Assembly: GCA_016235605.1 (NCBI GenBank)
Contig: JACRJW010000002.1
Span: 1 to 37,278, forward strand
DNA from: Candidatus Uhrbacteria bacterium
GTDB lineage: Bacteria; Patescibacteriota; Patescibacteriia; UBA9934; GWF2-40-263
Length of the DNA: 37,278 bases
Direction of reading: 5' to 3'
Part shown: positions 35,894-37,278 of the stretch, one piece after another
Numbering within the stretch: the first letter of the stretch is position 1
How the letters are laid out: each line of letters opens with the position of its first letter
The notes under the pieces: generated by a model
Told to the model about the DNA's origin: nothing
Database searches by the model: none
Seen by the model: the letters and a program-made list of their open reading frames with translations, nothing else
Translations under genes and position numbers: made by a program

Positions 35894-36062
35894 CCGACAG
35901 GAATGTTCTTCTTAAAAACCGTAACGGAGCCTGGCTGAGTTCCACAATGCACAACATCTTGCATCGTGCCAGGCGAGTTACGAGGGGCGCCGATGCCGAC
36001 GGTGGGTAAAATTCTACGATGGGCGACCCCGTGTTTTTGAGAAGAACGTTCCTGTCGGATGG
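35891..36062 (+). ncRNA. Structured element family A, copy 3
   Basis: A 172-bp element filling the whole gap between gpmI and nth. The 28-base arms (35891-35918 and 36035-36062) pair throughout, with two G-U positions if RNA. AAAAACCGTAACGGAG, GCCTGGC/GCCAGGC (P2) with ATGCA/TGCAT apex, TTACGAGGGGCGCC, a GTGGG/TCTAC P5 and GGGCGACCCCGTGTTTTT follow. P3 is CGTAA/TTACG here against CGTCA/TGACG in the other copies, a compensatory change. Element orientation is opposite to the flanking genes. Confidence 0.65.
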
Positions 36063-37278
36063 CTACAGCAATGGTTGCCCCGTCATTTCCGCGGGCTGTG
36101 GAATTCCCATCACCGCAAGAACCGTCGGCGCGACATCAGCCAAAATCCCCACCGGTGACAACAGCGACAAATCTCCTTCAGGCACTTCTCCCGACATCGA
36201 CGGTTGACCCTCAAGACGTTTATTGATGACCACAAATGGCACGGGATTCGTGGCGTGTTCCTTATCCATTTCGCCCGTGCGCAAATTTTTCATTTCCTCG
36301 GCGTTGCCGTGATCGGCGATGATGAGCACGTTCCCATCACGCGAGAGTGTTTCTTCCACGAGTTTGCCAAGACATTCATCGACAGCCTCAACTCCTTTGA
36401 TCGTCGCATCCACATTTCCTGTGTGTCCTACCATATCGGGATTGGCAAAATTCATCACGATAAAATCAAACCTGTTCTCGCGCATCTCCTTCACAACTCG
36501 ATCAGTGAGTCCATACGCGCTCATCTCAGGTGCTTGGTCGTAACTGGCGACCTTGGGGGAGGGAATAATCACGCGTTCCTCGCCGGGAAATGGATCTTCC
36601 TTTGTACCGTTTAAAAAAAACGTGACGTGCGCATACTTCTCGGTCTCAGCGATGTGGAGTTGCTTGAGTCCTGCTTTTGAAATCGTCTCGGCCAAAGTTT
36701 CTTGAATCGCCTCAGGAGCAAAGGCAACCTCCACCGGCAGACCTGCCTCATACTCAACCATGGTCACGGCAAACAGATTCTCCACCCGCTTGCGCTGAAA
36801 GTTCTCAAACATCGGGAGCACGAACGCCTTTGTGAGTTCACGCATGCGATCAGGACGAAAATTAAAAAAGATGACCGCGTCGTTTTCTTGGACCATCCCT
36901 ACTGGCTGGCCATCCTGGACAATCACGGTCGGGATAAACTCCTCGTCGTACACTTCCTTTTGATAGGACGCTTTGATCGCCGAGAGCGAATCGTCTGCGT
37001 GTCCCCCTTGGCCCAGTACCATGGCGTTGTACGCTTTCTCAATCCTGTCCCATCGGTTGTCGCGATCCATCGCAAAATAACGACCGGACAAAGACGCAAT
37101 TTTTCCAACGCCCAACTTCTTCATTTTTTCCTGAAGCGTCGTGACAAAATCAATCGCCACACTCGGCAACGTGTCACGGCCATCCAAAATTGCCTGCACG
37201 AATACGTCTTTCACGCCCTTTTTTTTTGCAAACGCGAGCAGGGCGTGACAATGCTTGTCCATGGAATGCACACGGCCC
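36063..37278 (-). CDS. gpmI: 2,3-bisphosphoglycerate-independent phosphoglycerate mutase (N-terminus outside window)
   Basis: The C-terminal ~404 residues of a ~510-residue glycolytic enzyme that interconverts 3- and 2-phosphoglycerate with Mn2+. VHSMDKHCHALL, LDGRDTLPSVA, SGRYFAMDRDNRWDRIEKAY, IFFNFRPDRMREL, NFANPDMVGHTG, LIIADHGNAEEM and KEHATNPVPFVV are all family blocks, with the Asp/His metal ligands in the last three. The catalytic Ser lies in the missing N-terminus. VHSM replaces the usual VHSH by one residue. The GTG at 37271 is internal, not a start; the frame stays open to the window edge. Downstream is family-A element 3. Confidence 0.95.
   Translation of the reverse strand, partial: GRVHSMDKHCHALLAFAKKKGVKDVFVQAILDGRDTLPSVAIDFVTTLQEKMKKLGVGKIASLSGRYFAMDRDNRWDRIEKAYNAMVLGQGGHADDSLSAIKASYQKEVYDEEFIPTVIVQDGQPVGMVQENDAVIFFNFRPDRMRELTKAFVLPMFENFQRKRVENLFAVTMVEYEAGLPVEVAFAPEAIQETLAETISKAGLKQLHIAETEKYAHVTFFLNGTKEDPFPGEERVIIPSPKVASYDQAPEMSAYGLTDRVVKEMRENRFDFIVMNFANPDMVGHTGNVDATIKGVEAVDECLGKLVEETLSRDGNVLIIADHGNAEEMKNLRTGEMDKEHATNPVPFVVINKRLEGQPSMSGEVPEGDLSLLSPVGILADVAPTVLAVMGIPQPAEMTGQPLL

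Noticed and set aside
1-37278. Alternative genetic code (UGA = Gly)
   Set aside because: Several genes end in TGA at the expected family length, and no in-frame TGA occurs within conserved domains.

Overview
The window looks like a piece of a Patescibacteria (CPR) chromosome, most likely from the Parcubacteria side. The evidence is indirect. There is a DUF4012 protein, a divergent MetK and a shortened TsaB. Many small membrane proteins have no clear family. G-free spacers and short palindromes are dispersed between genes. Shine-Dalgarno motifs are often missing and several promoters appear to give leaderless mRNAs. Genes close on TGA as well as TAA/TAG without in-frame TGA, so the recoded UGA=Gly lineages (Gracilibacteria, Absconditabacteria) are unlikely. 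Genes are packed tightly: no gap exceeds about 260 bases, and the largest gaps are filled by structured repeats. I found no tRNA, rRNA, CRISPR array, transposase or integrase.

Layout. 1-5.2 kb: envelope-type genes (partial DUF4012, two GT2 glycosyltransferases) around a HAD phosphatase/Nudix-COG4997 pair. 5.3-9.8 kb: an MscS-like membrane protein, a short TsaB, a winged-helix protein, and a divergently read transmembrane PP2C-like/propeller protein plus a small anchored protein. 9.8-13 kb: rplJ-rplL behind an L10 leader, a PP2C phosphatase bounded by ~95-bp direct repeats, and an archaeal-type UMP kinase. 12.9-18.5 kb: the xseA-xseB-holin-like operon, a membrane protein, a HigBA-like toxin-antitoxin pair, a C39-like peptidase, a Cys-rich protein and a TM0106-type RecB/DnaQ-like nuclease. 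18.5-24.2 kb: a zinc-ribbon protein, a cyclophilin lipoprotein, two small membrane proteins, metK, RdgB, Fic and lexA. 24.4-28.2 kb: small genes, dinB with a duplicated 5' end, an anti-sigma-like secreted protein and malic enzyme. 28.2-37.3 kb: two paralogous DUF5678 + retropepsin-like pairs, a UvrD/PcrA helicase, a large unknown protein, mltG, a SEC-C-tailed nucleotidyltransferase, a PAP2 phosphatase, endonuclease III and partial gpmI.

Themes. DNA repair and the SOS response are well represented (LexA, DinB, UvrD, XseAB, Nth), as is nucleotide sanitation (Nudix-COG4997, RdgB). The most unusual content is non-coding. Two families of 110-180-bp structured elements (A: 3528-3699, 24231-24410, 35891-36062; B: 5202-5325, 14693-14818, 26362-26470) have flanking arms that differ in sequence from copy to copy yet stay complementary, and all six lie in the same orientation. 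The duplicated DUF5678/retropepsin module is the strongest candidate for a poorly described protein system.
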